Positions 62,616 to 64,000 of a DNA stretch of 64,000 bases are shown here, one piece after another (positions within the stretch are counted from its first letter, which is position 1; every line of letters starts with the position of its first letter). The notes below the pieces were generated by a model. The model was not told the origin of the DNA. It worked only from the letters and a program-made list of their open reading frames with translations, and searched no databases. The position numbers and the translations under genes are program-made. The stretch lies in NCBI GenBank assembly GCA_965203305.1, contig OZ241874.1:558001-622000 (forward strand), in the 5' to 3' direction. This DNA comes from Bin80 sp965203305 (lineage in GTDB: Bacteria > Bacteroidota > Rhodothermia > Rhodothermales > Bin80).

Positions 62616-63995
62616 TCATTGAGCTTGCCCGGGAGCCCGTATTTGAGAGCCTTCCATATCGCGAAGCCGGTCTCCGAGTACTTCTCGCATACTGTCTGCC
62701 AACACATTAAGCTCTTGAACTACACCAGGGTGGGTGTCTGACACATCATGGAGTTCTCCAATATCCGCCACAAGGTTGTAGAGTTCCAGTCCTGCGTTTT
62801 GCTGTGTGTATTTTCCGGGGATTCCGTCTAACCCCGGCTCTTGTCCATTCATGGTCCGATACTGATGAGGAAAGTGGAGTTTCCATTGATTGCTTCGCAC
62901 GGCATGAAGTTCATTCTGTTTGTACCAGAAGAAATAGGCCTTCTGAGGGGACCGGTCACTTTCTCCAGTCATGAGCGGCCAGATATTTTGCCCATCTATG
63001 GGATGCTCCGGCAGTGGTGCACCAATGAGATGTGCCAGTGTTGGAAACAGGTCAATGGTCATGGCGGGGGTATTTACGACCAGTCCTTCAGGCAATATAT
63101 TCGGCCAGCGAGCTATGAACGGGACTCGTACTCCGCCCTCCCAGGCAGTTCCTTTTCCTTCCCGCAGAGGGCCAGTACTGCCGGCATGATTGCCATAGCT
63201 TAGCCAGGGACCATTGTCACTTGCAAATAGAACCAGTGTATTGCGGTCAATACCTGTTGCCTGTAAGGTTTGCAGAATCTGTCCCATGGACCAGTCAATT
63301 TCATGGATTACATCTCCGTAAAGTCCTGCGCCACTGGCACCGTTATGCTTTTCAGATACAAATAGTGGTACATGTGGCATCGGGTGAGCGATATAAAGAA
63401 AGAACGGACGGTCAGCAGACACCTGAGATCGAATAAACTCTGTGCTGCGCAGTGTGAAGTCCGCAGTAAAGAGGGATTGATCCATATTGTATCCAACGAT
63501 GGAATCTCCTTCAATTGTGGGCAGATCTCCCCAGACCTCTGGATTTTCGGGATGATAGGGCCACATGTCATTCGAGTAAGGGATCCCGTAAAATTCGTCA
63601 AACCCGTGTTTCAGGGGGAGAAAATCTGGATGATGTCCAAGATGCCATTTTCCATATGCCGCAGTAGCATATCCTTGTGCTTTGAACAGCTCCGCAAGAG
63701 TTACTTCATCCTCATGCAGTCCATGGGAATTCATGGGTCCCAGTGCACCGTGTATTCCGATCCGGTTGGCATAGTTGCCGGTCAGAAGTGAGGCACGGGA
63801 TGCAGAGCAGACGGCCTGGCTTACATAAAAGTCTGTAAAACGGACTCCTTCCTCCGCCATGCGGTCAAGGTTCGGAGTAGCATAAGTGTCCAGCCCATAG
63901 ACACCGATATCCCCGTATCCCATATCATCCACGAACATGATGATTACATTCGGAGGGGGTGGGGGACCATCTCCACAGCCCATGAGAAGAAGCAT
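62616..63995 (-). CDS. sulfatase, S1 type, lipoprotein, N-terminus at window edge
   Basis: At least 459 residues. VIIMFVDDMGYGDIGVYG carries the first metal ligands; the formylglycine site is QAVCSASRASLLTGNYA (Cys in CxAxR); then AYGKWHLGHHPDFLPLKHGF, FASDNGPWLSYGNHAGSTGP and WEGGVRVPFIARWPN. This is the arylsulfatase A/N-acetylgalactosamine-6-sulfatase-like branch and differs from the sulfatase at 54435 in its active-site Ser (CSASR against CAPSR). The visible start gives only a stub of signal peptide before the lipobox (MLLLMGC), so the true start is probably just outside the window. It lies 115 bp upstream of gnd on the same strand. Confidence 0.9.
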   Translation of the reverse strand: MLLLMGCGDGPPPPPNVIIMFVDDMGYGDIGVYGLDTYATPNLDRMAEEGVRFTDFYVSQAVCSASRASLLTGNYANRIGIHGALGPMNSHGLHEDEVTLAELFKAQGYATAAYGKWHLGHHPDFLPLKHGFDEFYGIPYSNDMWPYHPENPEVWGDLPTIEGDSIVGYNMDQSLFTADFTLRSTEFIRSQVSADRPFFLYIAHPMPHVPLFVSEKHNGASGAGLYGDVIHEIDWSMGQILQTLQATGIDRNTLVLFASDNGPWLSYGNHAGSTGPLREGKGTAWEGGVRVPFIARWPNILPEGLVVNTPAMTIDLFPTLAHLIGAPLPEHPIDGQNIWPLMTGESDRSPQKAYFFWYKQNELHAVRSNQWKLHFPHQYRTMNGQEPGLDGIPGKYTQQNAGLELYNLVADIGELHDVSDTHPGVVQELNVLADSMREVLGDRLRDMEGSQIRAPGQAQ

Positions 63996-64000
63996 GGACA

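Noticed and set aside
1..64000. CRISPR arrays, rRNA genes, prophage
   Set aside because: No regularly spaced direct repeats, rRNA-like sequence or phage structural genes were seen.

Overview
The window comes from a bacterium of the Bacteroidota/Rhodothermota-Balneolota (FCB) assemblage. Evidence: two proteins end in type IX secretion (T9SS, Por) sorting domains (1-1338 and 34529-39737), there is a DUF3098 membrane protein, a TonB-dependent receptor with a carboxypeptidase-like regulatory domain, formylglycine-type sulfatases, and TAnnTTTG-like promoter boxes. TAA, TGA and TAG all terminate housekeeping genes, so the code is standard.

Layout. 1-5174: the C-terminal part of a secreted GHL10 glycosidase, glpF-glpK for glycerol uptake, and a membrane-anchored subtilisin. 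5330-9920: a mobile-element patch. A 1374-bp element carries tnpB and is bounded by 25-bp inverted repeats and an 8-bp direct repeat. An ISNCY-like DDE transposase follows, then a beta-propeller lipoprotein that has lost its start and carries a nonsense codon. 9921-18336: an AlkD/threonine ammonia-lyase fusion, thrS without a TGS domain, proS, feoA-feoA-feoB and a tRNA with anticodon CAT. 18883-34022: lrp-sigma, purB, a TonB receptor, purE, ftsK, tyrA-gcvT, an IscA-type protein with clpC, and an M20 amidohydrolase. 34529-39737: a giant T9SS surface protein whose signal peptide is cut by a run of nine G; eight G would restore one open frame. 39823-47454: a carbohydrate cluster with a GH94/149/161-like protein, a GH-A lipoprotein, a sugar MFS porter and a GT4 glycosyltransferase. 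47536-51874: an accessory island with a degenerate HsdR_N-like protein and two tandem paralogues of unknown function, the second flanked by short inverted repeats. 51875-64000: lysine 6-aminotransferase, lipA, two sulfatases, ndk-namZ, DUF3098, mreD, a nucleoside hydrolase and gnd.

The two strongest observations are a TnpB nuclease gene packaged like the cargo of a DDE transposon, and a poly-G tract that looks like an ON/OFF switch for a 1735-residue secreted protein.
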